A stretch of 64,000 nucleotides of DNA, from assembly GCA_036402115.1 (NCBI GenBank), contig DASWTM010000198.1:1-64000 (forward strand), written 5' to 3'. The notes beneath the pieces are model-generated. The model did not search any database. It was not told the origin of the DNA and saw only the letters and a program-made list of their open reading frames with translations. Of this stretch, positions 43,385-52,738 are shown piece after piece; the stretch's first letter is position 1, and each line of letters begins with the position of its first letter. The DNA comes from Chryseosolibacter sp036402115. Its GTDB lineage: Bacteria; Bacteroidota; Bacteroidia; Cytophagales; Cyclobacteriaceae. The translations under genes and the position numbers were made by a program.

Positions 43385-43990
43385 CTATTTCGCACCAAAG
43401 CGTTTTGCCACTTCGTTCCAGTTCACCACGTTCCAGAAAGCTGTAATGTAATCAGGTCTTCTGTTTTGGTAGTTGAGGTAATAGGCGTGTTCCCATACAT
43501 CAAGTCCAAGGATCGGTGTCCCCTTTGCTTCCGCCACATCCATCAATGGATTGTCCTGGTTTGGAGTTGACGTAATTTGCAATTTGCCACTTGCATCCTT
43601 GATGAGCCATGCCCAGCCTGATCCAAAGCGACCTGTTGCTGCTGCAGCAAATTTTGTTTTGAATTCATCGAAGCTTGTAAACGCAGCGTTGATAGCATCG
43701 GACAACGCACCGGAAGGTTTACCTCCTGCGTTCGGAGCAAGAACTGTCCAGAACAGTGAATGATTATAATGACCGCCTCCATTGTTTCTCACGGCTGCAG
43801 GATACTTGGAAATGTTCTTGCAAATATCTTCGATGCTTAACTTTTCTGCATCTGTGCCGGCAACAGCGTTGTTAAGATTTGTAACGTATGTGTTGTGGTG
43901 TTTGCCATGGTGAATCTCCATGGTACGGGCATCAATATGTGGCTCAAGAGCATTGAATGCATAAGGGAGAGCTGGAAGCGTAAATGCCAT
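43385..43990 (-). CDS. superoxide dismutase, Fe/Mn family
   Basis: This 201-residue enzyme converts superoxide to hydrogen peroxide and oxygen. Metal ligands are His27 in MEIHHGKHH, His in GGGHYNHSLFW, and Asp and His in LGLDVWEHAYYL. The spacing GGHYNHSLFWTVLAP and GSGWAWL match the family; sequence alone does not settle Fe versus Mn. There is no signal peptide, so it is cytosolic. It is a single-gene unit with its own terminator and a -7 box (TATATTTG on the minus strand) some 40 bp upstream. Confidence 0.95.
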   Translation of the reverse strand: MAFTLPALPYAFNALEPHIDARTMEIHHGKHHNTYVTNLNNAVAGTDAEKLSIEDICKNISKYPAAVRNNGGGHYNHSLFWTVLAPNAGGKPSGALSDAINAAFTSFDEFKTKFAAAATGRFGSGWAWLIKDASGKLQITSTPNQDNPLMDVAEAKGTPILGLDVWEHAYYLNYQNRRPDYITAFWNVVNWNEVAKRFGAK

Positions 43991-44032
43991 AGGAATTATG
44001 ATTTATGGTTTAACATTGTTTTTCGAAGTCGT

Positions 44033-44040
44033 CAAATATA
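44033..44040 (-). promoter_or_regulatory. -7 box of the sod promoter
   Basis: On the minus strand this reads TATATTTG, a full TAnnTTTG match, 42 bp before the sod start. Nineteen bp further upstream is TTTT instead of TTTG. Confidence 0.5.
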
Positions 44041-44114
44041 CAACCCTAATCGAGTTGAGAAAATTCAATTTAGCAGCTGTTTAAAGAAAATTAACTCAGG
44101 TTGGCGAAGTCGCG

Positions 44115-44558
44115 CTATGACCGAAGGCGGGCAAAAAATTCGTCAATCAGGCTTTTGGCTTCGGAGCCGTTAATCCCTTTCGACACTTGCGTCTTTGGAT
44201 GCAGAAGCGGGGTTGAAACCAGCGAAAATCCGCGTTGCAAATCGCTCGCACCGTAAACCAGCTTTTGCAGCTGTACCCAATGCAGTGCTCCGGCACACAT
44301 CACGCATGGCTCAAGTGTGACGTAGAGGGTACACTCGTTCAGGTATTTTGAGCCGAGATAATTGGCTGCTGCGGTAACTGCAAGCATCTCGGCATGCGCG
44401 GTCGCATCGGTAAGTTTTTCCGTCTGATTGTGGGCGCGGGCAATAATTTTATTTTTGCACACGACAACAGCACCCACCGGTATTTCCTGGATATCAAAAG
44501 CCTTACGTGCTTCCTTCAAGGCTTCACGCATAAAAAACTCATCGGTATACAATTCCAT
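44115..44558 (-). CDS. tadA: tRNA-specific adenosine deaminase
   Basis: This 147-residue zinc deaminase converts the wobble adenosine of tRNA-Arg(ACG) to inosine. Zinc and catalytic residues are in HAE (His55, Glu57) and PCVMC (Cys85, Cys88). The N-terminus, FMREALKEARKAF followed by EIPVGAVVV, is characteristic of TadA rather than of free-nucleoside deaminases. It is an essential translation gene in most bacteria. It is divergent from the secreted DUF1349-like gene. Confidence 0.93.
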   Translation of the reverse strand: MELYTDEFFMREALKEARKAFDIQEIPVGAVVVCKNKIIARAHNQTEKLTDATAHAEMLAVTAAANYLGSKYLNECTLYVTLEPCVMCAGALHWVQLQKLVYGASDLQRGFSLVSTPLLHPKTQVSKGINGSEAKSLIDEFFARLRS

Positions 44559-44675
44559 GATGGCTATCCCGCGCGGGACGTGGTTTCAAGGTTAAATAAG
44601 GTTAAAACTTTTGGAAAAACGAAACATTGAAACGTCCAACCAGTTTAACCCCAAAAATACTAATCTGCATCGCTC

Positions 44676-45572
44676 ATGAAGTTCTTTACAACGCTGTTCC
44701 TACTCGCACTTTCGTTTTCCCTCGGTGCACAAACGCAAAGTTCACCAGAAGCCAATAGCGAATTCAACAATGCAAGCGAACTGTCCAATTGGAAGTGGCT
44801 GCATCAAACCGAAGGCTGGCCTAACAAAGTACGAAGTCAGACCGTAAAGGATGGCAACCTGATTCTGCAGATGGGTACCTCCGGATGGTTCGCAGACAAA
44901 AATGCTCCCTTCCTGTATAAAGAAATCGCTGGCGACTTTGACGTCCGTGCACGGGTAAGAGCATCGGGCGTAAACAATCCAATTTCAGAAACGCAGTGGT
45001 CCCTGGGCGGATTAATGGTAAGGGTACCAAAGAAGACTGGCAAAGATCAATGGAAACCAAAAGAAGAAAACTGGATGTTCATGACCACTGGTGTGGCTGA
45101 AGAACCCGGCAAGCAAGTCATCGAAACGAAATACACACTCAACAGTAAATCAAATCTGAAATTGCGCGATGCCAAAGCGGAGTGGATAACCCTGCGGATC
45201 ACGCGTGTCGGAAATGCGTTCATCATGATGTACAAGTATGACAACGACAAAACGTGGAATGTTCATGATCGTTTCTACCTCGTAGATTGGCCACCCGTAC
45301 TCCAGGTTGGCCTCAATGGGTATACAAATAGCTATGCAGTACCTGGAAATATTTCGTGGGGAGATCCATTCAAATTTAATAACGAAAGCTTTGATCATCT
45401 TGGCAAGCCCGATTTTGTACTCACCGTTGACTTTGTGCACTTCGCAAAACCGAATGTGAATTATGATGTTTCCGGGAACCCAGGCAGGCAATGGCTCAAT
45501 CAGGTCTATGCCAATCGACTCGTGGATTATTCGGTGTCAAACAGTGAGGTGTTGGAGTTGCTCGGTGATTAA
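44676..45572 (+). CDS. secreted DUF1349-like (concanavalin-type) protein
   Basis: This 298-residue protein has a signal peptide (about residues 1-18, SFSLGAQ). The body contains FNNASELSNWKWLHQTEGWP, then FLYKEIAGDFDVRARVRASG and EWITLRITRVGNAFIMMYKY. This layout is typical of LamG/DUF1349-type jelly-roll domains that bind carbohydrate or belong to glycoside-associated proteins. No catalytic pair is evident. It stands alone with no polysaccharide-utilisation locus nearby, so its substrate is unknown. Confidence 0.72.
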   Translation: MKFFTTLFLLALSFSLGAQTQSSPEANSEFNNASELSNWKWLHQTEGWPNKVRSQTVKDGNLILQMGTSGWFADKNAPFLYKEIAGDFDVRARVRASGVNNPISETQWSLGGLMVRVPKKTGKDQWKPKEENWMFMTTGVAEEPGKQVIETKYTLNSKSNLKLRDAKAEWITLRITRVGNAFIMMYKYDNDKTWNVHDRFYLVDWPPVLQVGLNGYTNSYAVPGNISWGDPFKFNNESFDHLGKPDFVLTVDFVHFAKPNVNYDVSGNPGRQWLNQVYANRLVDYSVSNSEVLELLGD

Positions 45573-45633
45573 ATCTCAATTGATGAGCGGATCTTTCCCT
45601 CAGCGTTAAGCTTGAGCGGAGTGCTTTAAATTG

Positions 45634-46182
45634 TTATTTCACCTTAACGGATTCCATCATCAGCTTCGCAGTTCCCTCCCACTCCTGGCGATCACGTCTC
45701 GGACAGTTGAATGAGAACACGAGGGTCTGGCCTTCTTTGATGTAGTACTGGATGTATGAATATTTGAGGATGGGCTCGCGTTGCCCTTCTTTCTCGCGAC
45801 TGCCGTTGACGCGTGACTCAAATTCAAAGAAGATAAATTTCTTGCCCTTCCGTTCAACAATACCTTCATTGATCATTTCGACCCGGTCAAATAGATTGGC
45901 GATGCCGGCTTTGAAAAAACGCTGCGCCAACTCCAGGTCTTTTTCCGTCCACCGCGTGGCAGAAATATTGACGCTGAAATCGATTGAGCGCTCCTGATTG
46001 GTAAAGGCGCCAAGTGGTGCACGAACGGATGGATAACGCTCCGTAAAGTCGAGCTGGTCCATCGGCCGCCAGTCCTGAGGAATGGAAGCTGTAATTCCCT
46101 CGGCCACTTTTGTCTTCACAAGTTTAGGTTGGTCGAAGGAGATAAAAAGAACAGAAATAATCAGGATCAGCAAGCGGGACAT
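45634..46182 (-). CDS. secreted protein of unknown function (DcrB/PsbP-like size)
   Basis: This 182-residue protein has an N-terminal signal or anchor (MSRLLILIISVLFISF). The rest reads as an alpha/beta domain: VAEGITASIPQDWRPMDQLD, then RSIDFSVNISATRW, KFIFFEFESR and QTLVFSFNCPRRDRQEW. The pattern of a hydrophilic opening strand, 'IP.dW', and a C-terminal helix resembles PsbP/DcrB-like folds, but the resemblance is weak. It lies in the minus direction between two plus-strand genes, with aspS divergent. Confidence 0.65.
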   Translation of the reverse strand: MSRLLILIISVLFISFDQPKLVKTKVAEGITASIPQDWRPMDQLDFTERYPSVRAPLGAFTNQERSIDFSVNISATRWTEKDLELAQRFFKAGIANLFDRVEMINEGIVERKGKKFIFFEFESRVNGSREKEGQREPILKYSYIQYYIKEGQTLVFSFNCPRRDRQEWEGTAKLMMESVKVK

Positions 46183-46399
46183 TAGTCTTGGGATTTATTT
46201 AAATAACGGTCAAAATCATGAATTATTGAAGGGCAGAATAAATCATAAAGCCGCCAAAATTCGCCCGATCTATTAATAATTTTCGGTTAAATTCGCGGCT
46301 AACTTATTTCCGGAGATTCTTCTTCGTTCCCTACTGCTTACGCGAGCCACAGAACGTTGAAAAGTTTTCAATAAAACGTGCAAAAATAATAATTATATC

Positions 46400-48157
46400 A
46401 TGTTACGAAGCCACACATGCGGTGAATTGAGATTATCAGATGTTGGAAAACAAGCGACCCTCAGCGGCTGGGTTCAGCGGAGCCGTGATAAAGGAAGCGT
46501 TTTGTGGATCGACCTTCGTGACCGCTATGGAATTACCCAGTTGATCTTTGAAGAAGGCAAGACACCTGCAGCGTTGCTCCAACAGGCCAGATCGGTCGGC
46601 CGTGAGTTCGTTATCCAGGCGGAAGGTGCCGTTGTTGAACGTCTCTCCAAAAACGATAAGATTCCGACAGGCGAGATTGAACTCAAGGTGACGAAACTGA
46701 CCATTCTTAACTCCGCAAAAATTCCACCCTTTACCATCGAAGATGAAACGGATGGTGGTGACGAGCTTCGTATGAAATATCGTTACCTCGACTTGCGGAG
46801 AACACCAGTCCGCGAGAGTTTGCAACTTCGTCATAAGATGGCGCAGCAGACCCGTGCCTACCTCGACAGCCAGAACTTTATTGAGGTTGAAACACCGGTG
46901 CTGATCAAATCAACTCCAGAAGGCGCACGGGATTTCGTGGTACCGTCACGCATTCATCACGGTGAATTTTACGCGCTTCCGCAATCCCCACAAACTTTCA
47001 AGCAATTGCTAATGGTATCAGGATTCGACCGCTATTATCAGATCGTGAAATGTTTCCGCGATGAAGATTTGCGCGCAGACCGTCAGCCGGAATTTACACA
47101 GATCGACTGCGAGATGGCATTCGTCACACAAGAAGACATTCTCAATACATTCGAAGGGTTGATCCGCCACCTGTTCAAAACGGTGAAAGGTCTTGACTTT
47201 GCATCGGTACCACGCATGAATTACGATGAGGCTATGCGTCTCTACGGTTCAGACAAGCCCGATACTCGCTTCGACATGAAGTTTGTCGAGATAACACCGT
47301 TGACCAAAGGAAAAAACTTCCCTGTTTTTGAAAGTGCACAAATCGTGGTGGGGATTAACGCCAAGGGATGCTCTGAATATACGCGTAAGCAAATCGATGA
47401 ACTCACGGAATACGTGAAGCGTCCACAGGTTGGAGCAAAGGGTTTGGTGTACGTTCAGTACCGAACCGATGGGACAATTAAATCTTCCGTTGATAAATTC
47501 TATTCGGCTGACGATTTAAAGCAGTGGGCGGAAAAATTCGGAGCACAGCCCGGAGACTTGATGCTCATTCTGGCCGGTGAAACAGATGCAACCCGTAAAC
47601 ATCTGAACGAATTGCGACTGCTCATGGGCGAAAAACTCGGCCTGCGCGATAAAAATAAATTCTCATCCTTGTGGGTAACGGATTTTCCTTTGCTCGAATG
47701 GAACGAAGAAACAAAGCGCTATCACGCCATGCACCATCCGTTCACGTCACCAAAGCCTGATGATATCAAATTGCTTGATACCGATCCTGGCAAAGTCAGA
47801 GCAAATGCCTACGACATGGTGATCAACGGAACAGAAGTTGGCGGTGGTTCCATCCGTATCCATGACAGGCCAACCCAGCAGATGATGTTCAACCACCTCG
47901 GCTTTACAGAGGAAGAAGCCAAGAAGCAATTTGGTTTCCTCATGGAAGCTTTTGAGTTCGGTGCTCCACCACACGGAGGAATTGCGTTCGGCTTTGATCG
48001 TCTTTGCTCAATCTTTGGTGGCGCTGATTCAATCCGGGACTTCATTGCGTTTCCGAAAAATAACGCAGGGAAAGATGTCATGATCGACTCTCCATCACCT
48101 ATCGCGCAAGAGCAACTGGATGAACTCGCCCTGGCGATCAAACAAACCAAGAAGTGA
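46400..48157 (+). CDS. aspS: aspartate-tRNA ligase
   Basis: This 585-residue class II synthetase has an N-terminal OB-fold anticodon-binding domain (ATLSGWVQRSRDKGSVLWI, about residues 18-36) and motif 2, FRDEDLRADRQPEFTQID. The bacterial GAD insertion lies at about 290-410, and motif 3 is GIAFGFDRLCSIFGG near the end. Length and the GAD insertion mark the bacterial-type enzyme. A 217-bp gap precedes it, with no clear -33/-7 pair. A methyltransferase gene starts 15 bp downstream. Confidence 0.97.
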   Translation: MLRSHTCGELRLSDVGKQATLSGWVQRSRDKGSVLWIDLRDRYGITQLIFEEGKTPAALLQQARSVGREFVIQAEGAVVERLSKNDKIPTGEIELKVTKLTILNSAKIPPFTIEDETDGGDELRMKYRYLDLRRTPVRESLQLRHKMAQQTRAYLDSQNFIEVETPVLIKSTPEGARDFVVPSRIHHGEFYALPQSPQTFKQLLMVSGFDRYYQIVKCFRDEDLRADRQPEFTQIDCEMAFVTQEDILNTFEGLIRHLFKTVKGLDFASVPRMNYDEAMRLYGSDKPDTRFDMKFVEITPLTKGKNFPVFESAQIVVGINAKGCSEYTRKQIDELTEYVKRPQVGAKGLVYVQYRTDGTIKSSVDKFYSADDLKQWAEKFGAQPGDLMLILAGETDATRKHLNELRLLMGEKLGLRDKNKFSSLWVTDFPLLEWNEETKRYHAMHHPFTSPKPDDIKLLDTDPGKVRANAYDMVINGTEVGGGSIRIHDRPTQQMMFNHLGFTEEEAKKQFGFLMEAFEFGAPPHGGIAFGFDRLCSIFGGADSIRDFIAFPKNNAGKDVMIDSPSPIAQEQLDELALAIKQTKK

Positions 48158-48172
48158 TTGATATAACCGATC

Positions 48173-48913
48173 ATGGCAAGCAAGGATCTTTTTTCGAGTC
48201 AGTCAAAAGCTTACGCTGCGTTCCGACCGACTTATCCTGCTGACCTCTATCAGTTTATCTTTCGACACACGCAAAACTTTGATTGTGCATGGGACTGCGC
48301 TACCGGCAATGGCCAGGTAGCACGAGATCTTAGCCTGAGATTTAAAAAGGTATTCGCAACCGATATAAGCCAGCAACAGCTTGACGAGGCATTCCGCGCA
48401 GAAAACATTGAATACTCGATATCAAAAGCTGAACGCACGAGCTTTGCCGCAAAGCAGTTTGATCTTATCACGGTTGGGCAGGCCCTGCATTGGATAAATA
48501 CAGACGAGTTTTATAAAGAAGTAAAGCGAGTGGGAAGGCACGGTGCTACCCTTGCTGTATGGGGTTATTCTTTGCTAACAATAACCGAACCGCTGGACAT
48601 ACGGTTTAGTGAATTCTACTTCAATACCGTAGGCAAATACTGGGATGCAGCGAGAAAGTTGGTGGAGAATAAGTATTCGACTATAGACTTTCCTTTTAAC
48701 AATCGCATCGAGCATGAGTTCGAAATCAAAGTAGAATGGAATTTGGAACAATTTGCAGGTTATCTCACATCATGGTCATCCACGCAAAAATTCATTAATG
48801 TCGAACGGCAAAATCCGGTTCCCGATTTTATTCAATCGATAAGACAGTATTGGGATGAAGGGGAGATAAAAACGGTTAGGTTCCCTCTCTTTGTAAAAGT
48901 CGGAAAGATTTGA
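48173..48913 (+). CDS. class I SAM-dependent methyltransferase
   Basis: This 246-residue protein begins KDLFSSQSKAYAAFRPTYP, as in methyltransferase_11-type enzymes. Motif I is WDCATGNGQVARDL (Asp41, about residues 40-53), the acidic post-I strand is FATDISQQQLDEA, and motif IV is FDLITVGQALHWI. Similar proteins include trans-aconitate methyltransferase and yeast TMT1/CRG1 relatives. It starts 15 bp after aspS and may be read from the same transcript. The substrate is unknown. Confidence 0.88.
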   Translation: MASKDLFSSQSKAYAAFRPTYPADLYQFIFRHTQNFDCAWDCATGNGQVARDLSLRFKKVFATDISQQQLDEAFRAENIEYSISKAERTSFAAKQFDLITVGQALHWINTDEFYKEVKRVGRHGATLAVWGYSLLTITEPLDIRFSEFYFNTVGKYWDAARKLVENKYSTIDFPFNNRIEHEFEIKVEWNLEQFAGYLTSWSSTQKFINVERQNPVPDFIQSIRQYWDEGEIKTVRFPLFVKVGKI

Positions 48914-48999
48914 CGGGCAACTAATCCAAGTTCAAAAACCATACATGTCTCACAGAACAATGCGTTTGGTTTCGGCATTGTATTTTTGATCTTTGTGCC

Positions 49000-50637
49000 A
49001 TGCGCTACTTCGCTCTTTTACTGTTTCTCACTTTCCCAATTGTTGCCTTTCTTCCCGCACCGCAAGAAACCTATGATATTATTCTCCGCGGAGGTATGGT
49101 TTACGATGGCTCCGGGTCAGACGGGTTTGTTGGCGATGTGGCACTTCAAAGTGACACCATTGCCGCACTCGGAAACCTTACTGACGCGAAAGGCAGGATT
49201 GAAATCGATGCGCGCGGACTTATTGTTGCGCCAGGGTTCATTAACATGCTGAGCTGGTCAGAAAAGACATTGTTAATGGATGGTCGTTCCATGAGTGATA
49301 TCAAACAAGGAGTAACGACCGAGATCTTCGGTGAAGGATTTTCCCCGGGGCCTGTGAAAAGAAAGCTCACAAAACCGGTCGATAGTCTGTGGACCACCCT
49401 GGACGGATACTTTAAGTACCTCATCAAAAAAGGCATTAGCCCAAACGTTGGTTCATTTGTTGGGGCGACAACCATTCGCATGCATGAATTGGAGCAAGCG
49501 AATCGTGCACCGACACCCGTTGAATTGAAACGCATGCAGGCACTCGTTGCGCAGGCCATGCGTGAAGGCGCTCTCGGCCTGGGTTCATCCTTGATCTACG
49601 CACCTGCGAACTATGCGAAGACGGAAGAATTGATAGCACTTTGTAAAGTGGTTTCCGCGCATGGAGGAATGTACATCACACACATGCGCAGCGAGGGAGA
49701 TTTTATTCTGCCTGCGATCAATGAGACGATCCGTATTGCAAAGGAAGCTGATGTTCCAGCAGAGATCTATCATCTGAAAATAAACCTCGAGCGGAACTGG
49801 AACAAGATCGACACCGTCATTTCAAAAATTGACAGCGCACGCCAGGCCGGAATTAAGCTTACAGCAAATATGTATCCCTACAGTGCAAGCGGTACTGGTC
49901 TGACTTCGCGTCTGCCGACCTGGTTGCTCGAAGGTGGCGCGAGAGAAATGCGTAAACGGTTAAGAAATGCGTCCGTCCGAAAGCGAGTGCTGTTTGAAAT
50001 GGAAAAAGGGATCCCATATAAAAACTCCGATCCATCATCGGTGATGTTGATGGGCTTTCGTCTAGACTCCTTAAATGCGCTTTACAAAGGAAAAAAGCTT
50101 AGTGAGGCGGCAAAGATTCATGGGAAGAGCGCTGATGAGACCACGCTCGATCTCATCATTAAAGATAAATCTCCTATTGAGGCTATCTATTATTTACAGT
50201 CGGAGGCGAACGTCAGAAAGATTGCACAGCTCCCCTACGTCAGCTTTGGCTCAGATGCGGGCTCCATGGCGACCTCAGAAAAATTTGAAAAATGGGGTGC
50301 TCATCCCCGGGCGTACGGCACATTTGCCAGAATACTGGGAAGATATGTACGCGATGAGAAGATTATTACACTGGAAGATGCGATACGCAGGCTAACTTCC
50401 TTGCCGGCTTCGAATTTGAAAATTCAGAAGCGTGGGAGACTGATGAAAGGCTACTTTGCAGATGTAGTGGTTTTCGATTTAAATGCAATAAAAGACCACG
50501 CGACTTTTGAGAACCCTCACCAATATGCAAGCGGAATGCACCATGTATTTATCAATGGCGTTCACGTTCTGGCTAATGGCGAACATACACAAGCCATGCC
50601 GGGACGCATAGTCAGGGGGCCAGGGTACACGCCTTGA
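49000..50637 (+). CDS. secreted D-aminoacylase-like amidohydrolase lacking the HxH motif
   Basis: This 545-residue protein has a signal peptide (about 1-19) and the amidohydrolase frame DIILRGGMVYDGSGSDGFVG. In D-aminoacylases the first strand ends PGFID-HxH; here it reads VAPGFINMLSWSE (about 76-88), without either His. The metal-bridging Cys region reads TEIFGEGFSPGP, without Cys. His228 (YITHMRSEG), His258 (EIYHLK) and Asp419 (SFGSDAGS) remain. It is therefore a divergent branch that may bind one metal or use another chemistry. Proteins with this NMLSW signature are, from memory, usually annotated N-acyl-D-amino-acid deacylase. A -7-like TATTTTTG is at 48981. Confidence 0.85.
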   Translation: MRYFALLLFLTFPIVAFLPAPQETYDIILRGGMVYDGSGSDGFVGDVALQSDTIAALGNLTDAKGRIEIDARGLIVAPGFINMLSWSEKTLLMDGRSMSDIKQGVTTEIFGEGFSPGPVKRKLTKPVDSLWTTLDGYFKYLIKKGISPNVGSFVGATTIRMHELEQANRAPTPVELKRMQALVAQAMREGALGLGSSLIYAPANYAKTEELIALCKVVSAHGGMYITHMRSEGDFILPAINETIRIAKEADVPAEIYHLKINLERNWNKIDTVISKIDSARQAGIKLTANMYPYSASGTGLTSRLPTWLLEGGAREMRKRLRNASVRKRVLFEMEKGIPYKNSDPSSVMLMGFRLDSLNALYKGKKLSEAAKIHGKSADETTLDLIIKDKSPIEAIYYLQSEANVRKIAQLPYVSFGSDAGSMATSEKFEKWGAHPRAYGTFARILGRYVRDEKIITLEDAIRRLTSLPASNLKIQKRGRLMKGYFADVVVFDLNAIKDHATFENPHQYASGMHHVFINGVHVLANGEHTQAMPGRIVRGPGYTP

Positions 50638-50690
50638 AGTTGCGGTTTTGGGGTATGTAAGAAATACACATCGATTGGGAAATTTCAGTC

Positions 50691-50720
50691 TTTGTTTCAT
50701 GATTTTTTGAGGTATCTTTA
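50691..50720 (+). promoter_or_regulatory. Bacteroidota-type promoter of the PorE-like gene
   Basis: TTTG at 50691-50694 and TATCTTTA at 50713-50720 are separated by 18 bp. The second box differs from TAnnTTTG only in its last base. AGGAG 11 bp before the ATG at 50744 can serve as ribosome binding site. Confidence 0.5.
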
Positions 50721-50743
50721 TTTTTCGAAGGAGCCCCAAATCC

Positions 50744-52738
50744 ATGCTGCGGAAGTTTTCTTACCTGACTTTCATTTTGCTTGTTTTGAGCATCTCCAGC
50801 TATGCCCAAAATTCCAAGGCGTTTATTGATAAAGGCGATAAGTTTTTCGCGCGCAAAGACTACGAAAATGCATTGACGAATTACCTGGAAGCAAGCAAGG
50901 CGCTGCCTGATGACCCGGCTGTAAATTTCCGAGTAGGCCTTTGCTATCTTCACACGGAAAAAAAAGGCAGATCACTCGCTTATCTCGAAAAAGCCTACAC
51001 CGCCAAGGCTGACGTTGATCAGGATATTGACTACCATCTGGGCCTGGCCTACCAGAGTGCGCATCAATTTGAAAAAGCAATTCAGCATCTCCAGGAGTTT
51101 AAGAAGAAAAACAAACGTCTGGCTGAGATTGCCGATCATAAGATATTCGAATGTAAAATCGGTGATTCGCTCTCCCATCATCCTGCCTATGTGGAAATCG
51201 AGAATCTCGGACCGGTCATTAATACCAGTTTCCACGACTACTCGCCCCTTGTAAAAGATAACGGCAACACACTTATTTTTACCTCCAACCGCACAGAAGA
51301 CATGGTCATGAAAAGTGGCCTGGTGTTCGAAGATATTTACATTACCCATCGTGCGGAATCAGGTTGGACTAAACCTGACAAGATCAGCGAGAATATCAAT
51401 AATAAGTACAACGATGCCGCGGCTTCCCTCTCGCCTGATGGAAAAACATTATTCCTTTATTATGAAGAAGGTGCGGGCGACATTTATACATCGCGGCTCG
51501 AAGATGGAACGTGGACCAAGCCCGAACCGCTTAACAAAAACATTAACAGTCCGCTCTATTGGGAGACATCGGCTTGCATTTCATCTGATGGCAAAAAACT
51601 TTATTTTACCAGCAACAGACCCGGAGGACAAGGAGAACTCGATATTTATGTAAGCGAACTCGACAAAAACGGAGCGTGGGGAAAAGCTGTCAATCTGGGC
51701 CCATCTGTAAATACAGCTTTCAATGAAGATTCTCCATTCATTCACCATGATGGAAAAACATTATTCTTCTCGTCAGACGGACATCCATCGATGGGAAGCA
51801 ATGATATTTTCAGAACCGAGTTGGTCGATGGGAAATGGACTGCGCCACAGAACCTTGGATTCCCGATCAACTCAATTGAATATGATGGCTTCTTTACCTT
51901 GTCTGAAGACAAGAAAACCGGATATTATTCTGCGTTACGCGAAGATGGATATGGTGATGCGGATATTTATCGCGTGAAGTTTTTAGAGCCTCCTCCGAAG
52001 CCCGAGCCGGTAATTGTTGCTGCTGAACCTGCGCCCGATACCACTTCAGTCAGGCCCGAAGATTTCGTTGACCCGATCATTCAACTTCATCGTGACATGA
52101 AGATTGTGACGGTGTTAAAAGGCAAAGTAATCGATGAGGTTTCAGCGACCCCGATTGGTGCAATTATCACGCTGGTCGACAATGAAACGCAAAACGTGAT
52201 CACAAAGATCACATCCAATCCACAAACTGGTGATTTTGAACTCGTCATTCCTCATGGTGGAAACTACGGTGTTTCCACTGAAAAGGATGGCTACCTCTTC
52301 AACTCAATAAACTTCAATCTGCCGCAGTTCGCAGAGTACCAGGAAATCGACACCCACATTTTGATGGTTAAGGCAGAGGTTGGTTCAAAGGTTGTGCTGA
52401 AGAATATTTTCTTTGATGTGGGGAAGGCAGACCTGAAAAACGAATCGATTGCCGAGTTAGAGAAGATGAAAATGCTTCTGGAGGCAAGCCCCTACCTGAA
52501 GATCCAGATTAATGGTCACACGGACAACACCGGTAACGATGCAACAAACATGGCGTTGTCCCTGAAGCGCGCTGAAGCTGTTGTTCAATATCTGATTTCG
52601 AAAGGCATTGACAGTGGTCGCGTGGCAGCAAAAGGTTTTGGATCACAACGTCCGTTGGTTTCCAACGATGATGAGCAAGAGGGACGTGAGCTCAACCGGA
52701 GAACCGAGGTTGAAATTATCGAGGCTACGGCCCATTAA
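50744..52738 (+). CDS. PorE-like TPR / PD40 propeller / CRD / OmpA protein
   Basis: This 664-residue protein has a signal peptide (1-21, SSYAQ) and TPR repeats (about 24-130, DKFFARKDYENALTNYLEAS). PD40 propeller blades (about 150-430) repeat phrases such as SPDGKTLFL, SSDGKKLYFTSNRPGG and HDGKTLFFSSDGHPSMG. A carboxypeptidase-regulatory-like domain (about 455-545) precedes a C-terminal OmpA domain with INGHTDNTGNDATNMALSLK (about 581-600). This order and length match PorE of the type IX secretion system, which anchors the machine to peptidoglycan. Here no lipobox Cys is present and Cytophagales have several paralogues, so the T9SS role is likely but not certain. Confidence 0.87.
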   Translation: MLRKFSYLTFILLVLSISSYAQNSKAFIDKGDKFFARKDYENALTNYLEASKALPDDPAVNFRVGLCYLHTEKKGRSLAYLEKAYTAKADVDQDIDYHLGLAYQSAHQFEKAIQHLQEFKKKNKRLAEIADHKIFECKIGDSLSHHPAYVEIENLGPVINTSFHDYSPLVKDNGNTLIFTSNRTEDMVMKSGLVFEDIYITHRAESGWTKPDKISENINNKYNDAAASLSPDGKTLFLYYEEGAGDIYTSRLEDGTWTKPEPLNKNINSPLYWETSACISSDGKKLYFTSNRPGGQGELDIYVSELDKNGAWGKAVNLGPSVNTAFNEDSPFIHHDGKTLFFSSDGHPSMGSNDIFRTELVDGKWTAPQNLGFPINSIEYDGFFTLSEDKKTGYYSALREDGYGDADIYRVKFLEPPPKPEPVIVAAEPAPDTTSVRPEDFVDPIIQLHRDMKIVTVLKGKVIDEVSATPIGAIITLVDNETQNVITKITSNPQTGDFELVIPHGGNYGVSTEKDGYLFNSINFNLPQFAEYQEIDTHILMVKAEVGSKVVLKNIFFDVGKADLKNESIAELEKMKMLLEASPYLKIQINGHTDNTGNDATNMALSLKRAEAVVQYLISKGIDSGRVAAKGFGSQRPLVSNDDEQEGRELNRRTEVEIIEATAH

